Part shown: positions 11,958 to 23,620 of the stretch, piece after piece
How the letters are laid out: the number at the start of each line of letters is the position of its first letter
Position numbering within the stretch: the stretch's first letter is position 1
Notes under the pieces: model-generated
What the model was told of the DNA's origin: nothing
What the model saw: only the letters and a program-made list of their open reading frames with translations
The model's database searches: none
Assembly: GCA_007922225.1 (NCBI GenBank)
Contig: ML679961.1
Span: 68,337,075-68,401,074, forward strand
Length of the DNA: 64,000 nucleotides
Reading direction: 5' to 3'
DNA from: Emydura subglobosa
Lineage: Eukaryota > Chordata > Testudines > Chelidae
Position numbers and translations under genes: made by a program

Positions 11958-12088
11958 CTCCATTTTTACCCACTGCTCGGAAGCATCTCCAGAAGGTCCG
12001 TAGGAAGGATGCCCTGTTGTGCGGTGTGGCTTGAATGAAACTGAACTCTCGGAACAAAATGTGAGTTCCTTGACGCACACTGTTAAAA
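11958..12088 (-). CDS. CSTPP1: CSTPP1 coding exon 3
   Basis: This 131-nt exon lies between an acceptor TTTCTCTCTGCAG (AG at plus 12089-12090) and a donor GTAAGCA (plus 11957-11951). It starts with T, completing the Tyr codon opened by exon 2. It then encodes 43 codons, beginning FNSVRQGTHILFREF and ending FRAVGKNG, and leaves one G for exon 4. Human CSTPP1 continues identically apart from a few changes (from memory: Cys to Arg in NSV-x-QG, Val to Ala, Ala to Thr, Thr to Ala). The frame is uninterrupted and the splice phases agree, so this is a real exon and not a pseudogene. A longer minus-strand open frame, 11802-12188, covers the same bases in another frame and is a shadow. The next exon, expected to begin with the rest of an Asp codon followed by Leu-Leu-Thr-Met-Lys, was looked for towards position 1 and not seen. 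Confidence 0.93.
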
Positions 12089-14139
12089 CTGCAGAGAGAA
12101 AGTGAAAACGACAGTCAGATATAGTATTAGGAAACTGAACCCAATACGGAAACCTGGGGCCAGCTGTTATAAACAACAAGGAAATCAATCACAGGCAAAG
12201 TTACACTTTGTGAAACAAATCTCTAAACTGTATCACAGTTCATATCCATGAGTTTCTAGACAGAAGTCTAGTTGCATGAATTGGCTCTCAAATCTCTAAT
12301 TTGTGATTCAAGAGCTCTTGAAATTCAGATAAATTCATTCTAAAACATCCACAGATCCTAGGTGCCCAAAAGTCACTGGAAGGTTTGAAAGACTGAATAA
12401 TCCTTCTCTTTGCCCACTGGGAAACGGGTAAGTTTTACAGTTGCCTGTTTCTTCAGAAAATACATCTCCCTCTAGCTCATTTTGAATTGCACTTCCTCTC
12501 CTACCACAATTCTCCCTGCAGCCACCCAAGACCCAACTTAATGGATGATCTAGGATTTTCATTTCCAGGTTAATGGAAATTGCATATATTATGGATATGG
12601 AATCTATCTAAGTGGCAATTCATGGAGTGATATTGACACCAGCACTAAGGAGGAAGCATAATTATATTCCATTTTTAAGCCAAATATAAGCCTACATGAC
12701 AGGTAGTCAGTTTTTCTTAAAGATTCTTATACTCAAGTGCAAGATTCCAACATTTACGTTGTAAACCCTATAGGACATCTATTGGTTTAACTAACTATTC
12801 TCATTTAGTCTGCTCCTCTTTTTTTCCTTTTAGATTTTTTAAGAAACATTTTTATTGACCCCAGTTTTGTGAAGATTTGGAAATCCCCCTGTAAGATATA
12901 ATAAAGATCAACACATATAGGACAAAGAAACATAAATACAAACAACATTAAAGTCAAAGTCACAATGATAGGGTCTCCTCAAATGAAAAGAGTTATCCAA
13001 GCATTTTGCTGTGCTTCTCGCAAGCAGGGCAAAGATTTCACACACTCCAAAGAGATCATTAAGTGACTCCCCCAGGACAGAAGCTTAGTCCATCTCCTGC
13101 AGAAGAGTTAATGAAAAGATTCAAAGTTTCTTCTTCATCCCGGCAGAGCTTCTCCACAGGTTAACTTCCCACAAGAGCCAAAATCCACTGGTCAGGAATC
13201 TACTGGCCTCTTAGTTACTTAGCTATATTTAAAAACATAGCCTGCATTATAACTTGATATTCAAGTCACTTGATTACAGATAAAATTCCCTTCAACAGAC
13301 AGGGAAGGGTCTTTTTGTGACACAAAGGCAGTCAATCAACCAGACATTCAGAGCTCTTTTGTAGAACAGCAATGGCATGTCACTTTTTAAAAATGAAAAA
13401 TAAGAATTACATTTCTGCTATAGGAGTAGGAAGCTTCTGTTTGGGTATAGAGTAGGCTTGTACTATCATGATCTTCAGAATAAAGTTCATTAGATTTCTT
13501 TAGTTTTACTACTTTATTGGTATAATTTTAATTAACTCTAGCAATACATTAAGTAACAATGCCATCAGGAGATTTCTAAGCATAAAAATTAGAAATATTT
13601 AGGCACATAAGCATATAATATGATTAGTTACCTAGGACTTTAGCTGTGTTGACAAATCTCAATTTTATTGCAAGTCTCACAATAGTTGGTCTTTTTCTTA
13701 ATGCATTAGGTTCCTAGAGGCATATGAATGGCATGGGAATCTTAGATTTCACTAAAATAAAAAAATTATTTTATAATCCTCACGGGCATAGGGAAAAGCT
13801 TAAAAATGTGACTCAAAAGTGTCCTCCAAAGATTCAAAAAACAGAAGGCAAATTAAAGGAACCCAAAATGTAGTTTTTTTAAAATCTCATGATTTTGGGG
13901 ACCTGATTCATGATTTTTGAACTCTTAAGGTTGCCAATACTGTTTCTGCAAACCTTACAGGCCTAGTCATTATTACATATTTATTGAGCACTGCCAGCAG
14001 GGTGCTGGAACAATTTGTATAGTAGGGGTGCTGAGAGCCATTGAACCAAACTGTAAACCCTGTATATAATGGAAACCACTTCAAGCCAGGGGGAGCCACC
14101 ACACTGCAAGCACCTGTAGTTCCAGCAGTTATGATTACC
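12089..14139. other. Intron 2 sequence next to exon 3, no recognised element
   Basis: AT-rich, with no confident repeat or exon. TTTTTATTG at 12850-12860, read on the minus strand, gives an AATAAA signal, but no transcript end can be argued from it. Confidence 0.4.
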
Positions 14140-14560
14140 AGTGTACTCAGTGCTGTACTAATCAGATGAAGACCTGGTCACTATTCCAAGGAGCTTATAA
14201 GCACAAAAGACAATTAAAAAGAGAAAAAGATAATGCATCAGGGGTTTGATCCACTGATTTCACAGGACTTTGGTTCATGCTTTAGGTGACTAAAGATGGA
14301 TTCACAAAGTATTGCAGCTATGTTTTGATTTTAAATTATAAATAAATACATTGACTGAGGCAGCTGAGCACTAAAACAATAAGAATTTCAGTTATTTCAT
14401 TAACATTTGTAATATATGTTGAGATCCTCAGATGGCAATCTAGGCCCCATTGTGCTAGGCACTATACAAACGTCTTAAATAGCAGTCCCTTCCCCCAAAA
14501 ATTTACAATTTAAGAAAACCCAAAGATATAACAGGTGGATGAAACCAGTGAATGCGGCAA
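14140..14560 (-). repeat. Two L2/SINE-type tails in tandem
   Basis: Read on the minus strand, 14560-14405 and 14230-14140 both show the tail common in turtles: TTGTAAATTTTTGGGGGAAGGGACTGC followed by a TAGTGCCTAGCACAATGGGGCC-like stretch. The copy at 14405-14560 is the better one. Confidence 0.5.
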
Positions 14561-14774
14561 GATTGGAGGCATCAAGGCCAAAGGGATTACAGCAGTCAGG
14601 ACATGATACAATTAAGTCATGGACAAGAATTTTGACAGCATAGGCAGACAGAAGAGGTCAGATCTTGGAGACAATGTGCAGGAAGAAGCAGCAAATTGTA
14701 GACAACCTGGAGATACGAGTCAAAATAGTGGACGATGTCAAAGACAAAGCTCAGGTCAAGTGCTCTGAGTATCA

Positions 14775-14950
14775 TGGTGGATTGGTGATGTTGACTATTT
14801 CACAGACAAGAACATTTAGGCACAAAAAGAGGGGAAGTAACTTGCAGAAGGTCACACAGGACACCAGTGACAGAGCTGGGAATGGAACCCAGATCTTTCA
14901 GCCCCAAACCATAACAGTAAAGTCCTTCTTCCTTTCCCAATGCTTTGTTA
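14775..14950 (-). repeat. tRNA-derived SINE (MIR/CORE-like)
   Basis: The minus strand reads GGTTTGGGGCTGAAAGATCTGGGTTCCATTCCC (B-box GGTTCCATTCC), AGCTCTGTCACTGGTGTCCTGTGTGACC, then AAGTTACTTCCCC and a degraded Ser-rich core. This is the head and body of a MIR-like SINE. The 128-codon plus frame at 14665-15051 is its shadow. Confidence 0.68.
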
Positions 14951-15050
14951 CTGAATTGGGGTGGCAGCCTTTATGGAAGAAGCGTGTTATGAAGGATCTG
15001 AATGAAGAGGAGTTGGATAACTGGTACAGTAGGAAAGAAAAGGAGTTTTG

Positions 15051-15789
15051 AGACACAACAGGCAATATATGAGAAGGATAATGTAATACTTAGGATAGAG
15101 GTTTAGGTAGAATGAGATGCAGGGGAAATAAGAAATGAAATGAGATGCAGCCAAGGGTATAACTGTGAAGAACCTTGAAAAATCAGGATGAGAAGCTTGA
15201 ACTTGATATGGAAAAGAGAAGGCCTAGCTGCAAGTTGAGACAACTAGAAGCCCAGCAGCACACTGTATTGCCACTGGAGAACAGGCAAAGGCCGGGTGGC
15301 ATGGCCTGGCATAACTGGAAAGCAAAGACTCAGGCATGAATTCAATGCACTCTGATTTTATGGTAGAACACCTGATTATGTTACCCCTCAGTCCCAATAA
15401 GTCAGCTCATGAGTCACCTGTATTCTAAGCACAGGATGGATTTAAAGCCAGCAGGTAGAAAATTTGATAACTACACAATAACACATGACAAGGCATAGGT
15501 GGCTATGTCAGAACATCACCATACCTGGGTGTTCTGTCAGACAATTGAGTAGCGCAGATACAAATATCTCTCTCATCCCTCTCTTCTGGCAATATGTTAT
15601 CACTTTTATAAAATGGGAGTATTCTGCTCAATGAGCTCAAACCTGTATGATCATCCTGGATCCCAGCACCATTTGGAACTTTGGCCATAGTTAAGATGCC
15701 TCTCTTTTAGCCAGCCCAATTTATAAATACATATATATTCTCTCATGGGAAATGTTTGGTTTGACCACAAAGAAACCAGTTTTCTTATC
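15051..15789. other. Intronic sequence, degraded repeat likely
   Basis: The 15060-15290 stretch (GAACCTTGAAAAATCAGGATGAGAAGCTTGAACTTGATATGG) resembles a widespread old amniote interspersed repeat that I cannot name with confidence. No gene seen. Confidence 0.35.
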
Positions 15790-18110
15790 AGATGTGGAGC
15801 TTGCCAAACCAATCTGCGGCAGCCTCATAACAGTGAAGAGCAGAGCCCTCAGACAGCCATGAAATCTCAGGGCAATCGTCAGTGATGTGACACTGCCTGT
15901 CTTTGCCCACAGCCACATCTGGGATCCAATCACTGGTCCCAAGCATAAAGGTTGGCTGCACGTTCACCCTGGTCCATTTGAAATCAGTTCAGAAGGCCTT
16001 ATGAGAGGCATGGAAATCTAAGCTGGGTACACGCGTGGTCATATCAGCTATAAGAGAATGTTTTTTTACATCAGCTGCAGACCATTCTTCACACCACATT
16101 GATATTGCAGAGAAATCTGGGCAGGGCAAACTGGCCCATAATGGGTGTCTTGATGACAAACATGGTCTTGGGTGGATGAAGAAGTCTGTGTATAGTGGTA
16201 GGCTCATGTTTGCCCTGGTATTCTCAATCATTCTGGCTGTAGCACACTCATGACAGATGTGTAGAGGAGCAACTCTGCTTAACACAGGGAGCCACGGTAA
16301 TGGTGTGGGTTGAATCATCCCAGACATGACACACATGGTTGTGTGTAGTTTTGTGTCAACTAACTTGACATGAGATTAATGGAGCCAGATAGGAGCATGG
16401 TATTCTGCAGAATAGAGTGCTAAACCAGATGATCAGACAGTTAGAGTATTTGCTGCCCATGACGTGCCAGTCAATTTGCTTAGAAGATTGTTACGTGACC
16501 TCACTTTAGCTGCAGTTTTCCTCGGGTGGTTAAGATAAGCAAAAGATCTATCTAGGGTTACTTTAAGGAAGACCAGGTGGGACTTGTGTTTGAAGCAATG
16601 TACATTGAGAAAGATGTTCAGTTCTTGGGCTGTTCTGGCATTGTAAAGATGGAACACACTCAAAACTGTCTTGGTCACGCTTGTTGTAAAATGTCACCAA
16701 CTACATGTAGTATTCGGCATTTAGAGAGGTATGAAGCCCTGGGAATGACCAAGTTGGATGCCTAAATGTCACCTGGATATGTGAGTCTGCAAGACTGAGT
16801 AAGCGGAAGGTCTTCTGTGTACAGGTTGAAAATCGTCAGTGCAAGCCCAGAGCCTTGGGGTTGACTGTTCATTTCTTTTCCACTTGCTAACTCTGTCTCC
16901 CATGCACACACAAATGTCTGTTGCAGAGGAAAAGGTCATTGACTACCCAGGTTGAGAGTGCTCTTGAAAATTTGCGTAAGAGCTCTGTGTGCTAGAATGT
17001 GTCACATGCTGCTGTTGGGTCCAGAAATATAGCTCCCATCTTCAGGTTTTTCTGGAAACTATTTTTGATGACCATTGTCAAAGCCAGCACTTGATCACAG
17101 GTGCTCTGACCTCGCCGAAAACCTGCTTGCTTGATGCTGAGTATTGACACCATTTCTAGGGAGATGCACTGAAGAATAAGATGCTCCAGCACCTTGAATG
17201 GCACAAACAACAGGGATGTCAGTCAACGGCTTGCAACATTATGCCGGTGTTTCCCCAGTTTCAGAAGAGCTATGACTTCTGACATTTGCCACGTCTTCGG
17301 AAATCACACTTTGTTGACCACTCACATGAAAAGCTATGCCAACCACTGATGCGCACAAGTCCCAAGGTGCTTCAAGAACTCTGGTGACATGTTGTCATAG
17401 CCAGTAACAGCACAACTCCTAATATCACCCACAATTTTGTCTAACTCTGTGGCTGTGAATGCCTGGGTGCTGCTAAGTGGCATTTCTCCAATGGAACGGA
17501 TGCCATTTATCATGGACTTGTTGTTTGACATGCTTCTTATTTGGGCCCACTGACACATTCAGCAGATGGCTGGCAGTTTAGTTTGGCATACAAACTGGAC
17601 GGTAGCTGCATGGTATAGATCTGCAGGTGGTTTTGACAATGGTTCCTCAGAATTGACTGAAAGCTTCATCGACTGGGATGATCTATGCTAGCATGGAGAT
17701 GACTTTTTTCTAGAACATCTGTGTACTTCTTCCAGTCTGCCTTCCTGAAGTTTTATTTTGGTCTGTTAAAGGATTTAATGACTGAGAGTTGTAGGCCAAT
17801 GTGGATAATGGAAGGCTTGTGTTGGCTGCATGGGAAGTCTTCCAAGACCAGACAGGATGCAGGTTGGGAGTGACCAAAGAAACCAGTGGTCTGTTCCAGT
17901 GTGGAATGAAGATACCCAGGACTCTAATCACTAATATACAAGAATGTCTATCCTCAGATAGGATCAAAGGTACTAGAGGAGAGAGACAAGAATGTTTAGG
18001 CTCCACTGTGTTTTCAAATTCCTTCTTATAGGGTAAAGAAGATAGCAGTAAAGACATAGGATAACTATGGATAATTCTACATGCTTCAAAACCACTGATT
18101 TCAGACACAG
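15790..18110 (-). mobile_element. Jockey-like non-LTR retrotransposon, degenerate
   Basis: Minus-strand frames follow the order of a Jockey-group ORF2. Around 17760-17700 is the linker after the endonuclease (NFRKADWKKYT-like). At 17558-17334 is a pre-RT segment with TELDKIVGDIRS and an SPEFLKHLG motif. At 17210-16992 is PFKVLEHLI, then QAGFRRGQSTCDQVLAL and GAIFLDPTAACDTF. At 16678-16433 is VTLDRSFAYLNH and the ARNNLLSKLTGTSW segment, and at 16336-15989 TPLPWLPVLSRVAP. Near 15960-15800 is a C-terminal part ending DDCPE and AADWFGKL. Stops and frameshifts are frequent and the RT catalytic Asp-Asp box is not readable. Order and spacing argue for one old insertion of about 2.3 kb. Confidence 0.8.
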
Positions 18111-20816
18111 CAAGAAGCTCAAAGTTGCTTGGTTCTCTTAAAAAAATTCACCCACACTCAGTGGAGGCAGGCAAATTAGCACATTAACTGAAGTTACCAT
18201 GGTTGCGATTCCTGATTTGTCTGGTTGCACAGAAATTAAAACTACAGCCCTCATTAGTTCATTCTAATATACTGTAAGCACTTGTGCTTCACCCCAAAGT
18301 TTTGTTAGGTAAATGAGTAATCCTTGCATTAGCAAAGCTGCCTTTCCCACCACTGCAATGAGTGAGCTGGGCACAGGAGGGAAAAATAAACCCCAGGATC
18401 TTGGCTGGCTCCAGAAACTGTAAAAGGCCTTTGCAGTGAGGACTTCAGCAGAGATCTGTGCATTTTCACTCCTTGTCTTTCCGTGCCTCAGAGCAGCCAA
18501 ACTGCAGAAAGGAATCTCCTTAAAATGTCAGTGTTGAGAATGATGCATCTTGCAGTGCACTCACTCTATGCCTGTGAGGTGGGCATGTGGACATGCACAA
18601 GAGAGGAAGGAAGGGGTTCATGGGGACATGTTGATAACACAGGCAAAGCTCTCAGAAAAGGCTGTGCTGGGAACTTGAGCACTCAGGTGCTGCTTTTCTG
18701 AACAGAAGCAGCTTTCAATGGGGCTTTGTCTTTTGTGTAATTACATTTCGGCATCCTGCCAGAGTTCAGAAACTTTCAAGCACTCTTTTCAAACCTTTGG
18801 ACTTCTAAATAGATTGTAAGTGTCCCGGGATGCTATGGTAACATCCCAATAGAAACCCACCACGCTGGTTACCCTCTGCCTTCTGGAAACAGGCAAAGCC
18901 AAAATACACTAAGCAAAGAGAACCTCATGTCCTAGAGAAGGACAGAAGAGCTTGGCAGGACCCTCCTGGCCCCCAAGCAGGTGGCCCCCTTTGGTTACTA
19001 ATGTAAAGCACTGAATTAATTCACAGTACCCCTCCCCTATCAAAAGGGAAGCCTGGCAAATGGACTGTGGCTCCCTGACTCTCAGATCATTACATTCATT
19101 TTCACAGAGAGCACGAAGCAAAGAAGGTGAGCTCTCTCTAAAAGGAAACTCCAGTATAAGATGAAAGATTAATCACTATACCAAATTATAAAGCACAGTA
19201 AATCATTAAAACAAAATTAAGAGTCAAACAGAAAGAATCAAGTAGGAAGCGTCCATTTTGATGATGAAAGGTATGTCAGAACTAGCTCTGCTAATAGCAA
19301 GCATTGGAATCTCAAGTTTCAAAACATGGGCATGTTCTGCCATTTAAAAAAAAAAGTGTATGTAGTTAACAACTGTTAACCACACACACTCACACCAAGA
19401 ATATCACAACATTCTTCTATCAACACACACTTCTTATTAGGGCCCCAATCCTACAGCTGTTAGTAACAATATATTTAGTTCTAATGCTTTAGGTAGGCAA
19501 TCACTGGAATGTTCATTTAGTTACCTACCTCTGAGGAAGAGAGGTGGCATGTTCCCAACCACTCAGTAGAAAACTGCTGCATCAGGTGCATTTTTTCCTT
19601 CAGCATCCCACATGACTTAAGACAATGAAGTCAGCCTCAAGAAAGAATGACATCTTCCTTTACTGCAATTAACACATTTTGAGGAATTCCCCTGAAACTC
19701 ATTAGCATGTTAAGATGAAACAGTTGCTATGGACTTATTTCTCACAATTAGCTTTAACAAAAGAGAAATCCTTACTAAACAGTGGGTAGATGTAAGGTGA
19801 CAATTACCACTGAATATCCTGACATGGTTGGAGCACATACTATTGCAACTGCAGAGATAAGGCTTCAAAAGATCTTTCCTTGTTTCACCTACCCACAAGT
19901 TTATTTCATCTGAAAATGGACAACTTGAAAAGTAAAGAATCTTGGGCTCAGGATAAGATTTGACTCTGCAGAGAGGACACAGTTGGCATGGAGATGATCC
20001 CCAAGTAACATTTCAAGAGGAAATTTTAACCACCAGCACCTGTGCACTGCACAGAGTAGGCAGTAAGCCAGTTTCCTGATGTTGCTTTTTAGTAGAGGGA
20101 GTCCTCCAAGGCAAGGTTATGGCTTCTAAAAAAGGGGAGGATGAAAAAAAAAAAAAAAAAGTCTCCTTCTCCCCTGCCTTTCCTATGCTAGGTCAGTAAT
20201 TTAACATCCTGGGCTCTCAAATCAAAGCCTGCAATGACCTTGCTGTGTTAAATTATTAGCCCAGGGTATTATAAAAAAAGAAAAAGAAAAAAAACCTCTA
20301 AAAACAACAGAAGTATTTTGACCACAGCACCATACTGCAGCTCGCTGTAACTCAAGCTGGCCAGTCTTATATGGCAGGAATTAAGGACTCCCCGCACCAG
20401 GCAGGACCCTATTAAAAGACAATAGCTGTTTGAAAAGGGTAAGCAAGCCAATATGGATATAATAGACCACATATGGGGGACCCTTTTCACTCTGAAATAA
20501 AGCTTCTTCTAAGAGGTATGAGCTGGGAAATCCAGTATTCAGGGAGATGGGAGGGGAGGTATAATAGAAAAGGGTGAGTAGCCATGCAGAAATGTTTAAA
20601 GGTACTTAAGGAAAAGGGAAGGGAGCTTCAGAGATAAGCATCAATCATTAAACACTAGTGCTTTCAGACTGATCAAGTGCAATTCCAGACCATGTGGTAA
20701 TCCAATGACAGACCAGAAGGGACTGGCTGGCACAGTCGCACAGGATTTAAAAAAAAAAGCGAGTAACAAAGAATTGAGATTCAGTGGTAAATCACCCAAA
20801 AAAGAAAGGGCCACTT
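18111..20816. other. Intronic sequence without recognised genes
   Basis: No exon or confident repeat. A runs at 20144-20160 and 20272-20297. Confidence 0.4.
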
Positions 20817-21380
20817 AAGTACTGGTGCACACAGTTCATGGTGCTCACTGCAAGTTACCAGCCAACTGTCCCCAAAATAACTTACATGCTCCTTCCTCCT
20901 CTTCAGAAAAAACATCAGCCTGACTAATAAAAAGAGAGGGTTACTCACCTTGTGCAGTAACTGAAGTTCTTCAAGATGTGTCCCCTCATGGGTGCGTCAC
21001 TGTAGGTGTGGCAGCGTCTCTGCATCTGGATTCGGAGAATTTCAATAGCAGTGCCCATTGGACCGCACATGCGCACCTCCCCTGCCTTGCACAGGTAGTA
21101 TATCTATATAGCACTGTGCAGTTTGAGTACCTTCAGTTCCTTCTCTGCCACAAAGCCCACATTATGCTCCAAAGCGGAGGGGAGGAGGCCGGGTAGTGGA
21201 GCAACCATGAGAGGACACATCTAGAAGAACCTCAGTTACTGCACAAGGTGAGTAACCCTCTCTTTTTATTAGTCAGGCTGATGTTTTATGAAGAGGAGGA
21301 AGGAGAATGTAAGTTATTTTGGGGACAGTTGGCCAGTAACTTGCAGTGAGCACCATGAACTGTGTTACTGCACAAGTACT
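20817..21380. repeat. Long inverted repeat (hairpin) at the left end of DIRS copy 2
   Basis: The left arm, about 20817-21003, is repeated in reverse complement at about 21193-21380 with only small changes. The spacer is about 190 bp. The arms contain both the DIRS terminal motif (GGTTACTCACCTTGTGCAG / CTGCACAAGGTGAGTAACC) and about 120 bp of outside flank (for example TTCATGGTGCTCACTGCAAG against CTTGCAGTGAGCACCATGAA). An inverted copy of the flank is not expected from ordinary insertion. Confidence 0.9.
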
Positions 21381-21783
21381 TGTAACTCTCTCTTATTCGA
21401 GTGGTGTCCCCATAGGTGCTCCACTGTAGGTGACTACAAAGCAGTGCCCCTACCTGGAAGGTGGGGGCTTCAGAGCAGCTTGTATAGCCAAGGATAGGAC
21501 TGTACGTACAAGGATGGTGTCTGCAGAAGAATCATGTATAATGGTGTAGTGTTGGGTGAATGTATCTGAGGAAGCTCATGTGGCCACTTTGCACATATCA
21601 ATAATAGGAATACTGTTAAGAAATGCAATGGAGGCTGACAGTGCTCATGTGGAATGTGTTCTTGTTGAGATAGGCGCTTATTCATTAGAGATGCATACGC
21701 ATTGCAAAATCCATTTAGAAAAGCGGTGTTTCGATATAGCATCATCCTTGGACCTCTCAGTGGTGGATATGAACAGACGTGAT

Positions 21784-22206
21784 CAGTGTCATACCGGGGG
21801 GAGCACTGGATTGGCTTTTCATCACACGCAGGAGGCTCTGAGGGGCACCCCCAGCGCCGTCTCCTGCACATCATGAAGGGCTGGCATCACTGCCTCTCTC
21901 CCCTCCCCACCCACTGGGGGGGGGGGTAGGTGAGGCTACCCCTCCAAGCCAGCACTGGGCTGGAGCGGTGAGTAAGTGAGGGGGGAGGAGAAGAAGGAGG
22001 GCACTGAGGGGTGCCTGCATTTGCGACCCCCCTCCCAGCCTCACCCCTCACCCCGCCTCCTCCTCCCCCCGCAGGTACAGATCTCCCTCCCCATGGCAGC
22101 TGTGGGGGCAGAACCAGGACTCCTCCTGCCCTGCACGGGGGGGGGGAGGGGGAGGGGGAGGGGCGGTGCCACAAATGTAGCCCCAGGGATCCTCAGTATG
22201 CCACTG
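21784..22206. mobile_element. GC-rich non-autonomous hAT element nested in DIRS copy 2
   Basis: Ends CAGTGTCATACCGG (21784) and, in reverse complement, CAGTGGCATACTGAGG (22206 inward). It is flanked by GACGTGAT (21776-21783) and GACGTGGT (22207-22214), a 7-of-8 match for a target duplication. The 423-bp interior is very GC-rich with G runs (21917-21926) and GGGGGA repeats (22137-22163). Open frames in it are composition artefacts. Confidence 0.78.
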
Positions 22207-22469
22207 GACGTGGTGATTTTCTGCATGGTCTAGTTCTATCCAAGTAGAATGATAATACATTCATGTCCAGTGTGTGGAGAGCTGCATCTCGTTGGTTACT
22301 ATGTGGTTTGGGAAAAAAGGTGCATCGGTTGATTCAAATGAAAAGATATGACTTAGTGTAGGAATTTGGGATGTGAACGAAGTGTCGCTTTGTCTTAAAG
22401 AAACAGTATATGGTGGGTGTGCCCTGAGGGCTGAGATTTCTCCCACCCATTGGGCCGAGGTGATGGCAT

Positions 22470-22832
22470 CAAGAAAGGCTGAAAGGTAGTACTTTGTACT
22501 GGAAGTGATTGTTGCCTACCGTGAATTGTAGGAAGTGTTTGAGCAGGATGTATGGTGATATGGAACTATGCATCCTGTAAATCAAAGACTTAGAACCAGT
22601 CCCCCTGTTCCAGTGCTGATATGATGGTGGAAAGGGTTGTAAATCTGACAAACTTATTTAGGTGATGAAGGTCCAGAATAGGATGCCAACTGCTGGATTT
22701 CTTCCGAAGCAGGAAGTAGTGGGAGTAGAATCCTTGTCCCCTGTGTTGTACAGGGACTGGTTCTATAGCTCCAAGTTGCAAAAGATTGTTTACTTCCTCC
22801 CTACGGATGGGCTCATGAGAGGGGTCCCTCAA
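22470..22832 (-). pseudogene. DIRS reverse transcriptase remnant, N-terminal part
   Basis: The frame 22832-22590 contains NLLQLGAIEPVPVQHRGQGF and SHYFLLRKKSSSWHPILDL, then HHLNKFVRFTTLST and ALEQGDWF. A frameshift leads to 22651-22469 with LQFTVGNNHFQYKVLPFSLS. These are the fingers region and the Leu-Pro-Phe-Gly-Leu-Ser motif (Gly to Ser here) of DIRS RT. The catalytic palm is missing. It carries exactly the N-terminal part that copy 1 lacks. Confidence 0.85.
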
Positions 22833-22839
22833 GGAGGAC

Positions 22840-23620
22840 AGGGAAAGGTGGCACCAGAGAGTTTTTTGGAGTCAATAGCATACCGGCAGTTGAGGTCGGT
22901 GCCAAGGTCTTGGTCAGTGCAGAAGTCTTCATCGGTGCCAGCAGCTTTCTCAGAGTCAATGTTGGTGCCATCAGCTGCTTTGGAGTCACAAAAGGTCTCG
23001 GAACTGTGGATGAGGTTGAGGGCTCACTTCGGTCACCTCAAATAGAGGATGGAGCTGATAGCTGGTGATGTGCCATAGTATAGTCTTTCAAACTTCAACT
23101 TGTCTTAGAGGCTGAGAAACTCAATTTCTTTGCAGCGCCCTGCCCCTCATCAGAAGTCTTTGACACCATGGATCTAGCTGGGGACAGCATTCTTGGGGTT
23201 TGTACCTCAAGAGCTGAAGAGGGGGCCACTCTTCTTAACCTCGGCCCAGTTAGAGGAGGTTTTTTTCTTACTCGGGCATGGCGAGTGAGGGTTGGTAGTT
23301 GATCTTGATGATCGTGAAGGCCTCTCCAAGGAGGATTGTGAGCTGGGGTCAGAGGCTGGACGAAAGGACTTCTCCATTAGGAGCAATTTAAGTCTGATGT
23401 CCCTGTCCTTTCTTGCTCTGGGTTTCAAATCCAGGCAGTGGGAGCACTTCTGAGGAATGTGTTCCTCTCCCAAACAATGAATGCTTTCTGCATGGCCATC
23501 CATTATCGGGAAAGTGGCCCCGCAAGAGACGCACCTCTTAAACCCAGAGGAACCAGGTATAAGGGTGCGATAATACCTTCCAGACTGGGAAGGGAAGGAA
23601 GTGGGAAAAACGAAACCTAA
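22840..23620 (-). pseudogene. DIRS Gag remnant with Cys-rich motif
   Basis: The minus frame 23503-23207 has CLGEEHIPQKCSHCLDLK followed by RARKDRDIRLKLLLMEKSF and a Ser/Pro/Arg-rich tail. That is the Gag segment with a zinc-knuckle-like Cys cluster known from vertebrate DIRS elements. Sequence downstream to 22840 is Ser/Thr-rich without an open frame. Confidence 0.7.

Noticed and set aside
11802..12188. 128-codon minus-strand frame over CSTPP1 exon 3
   Set aside because: It runs in a different frame from the exon and crosses both splice sites; it is a shadow.
12840..13260. Processed pseudogene suggested by an AATAAA complement and T-rich edge
   Set aside because: No protein-like frame or A tail with target duplication could be shown.
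14665..15051. 128-codon plus-strand frame
   Set aside because: It covers the complement of a tRNA-derived SINE and an old repeat; not a gene.
21887..22260. Gly/Pro-rich frames on both strands
   Set aside because: Products of G-run and GGGGGA low-complexity DNA inside a hAT element.
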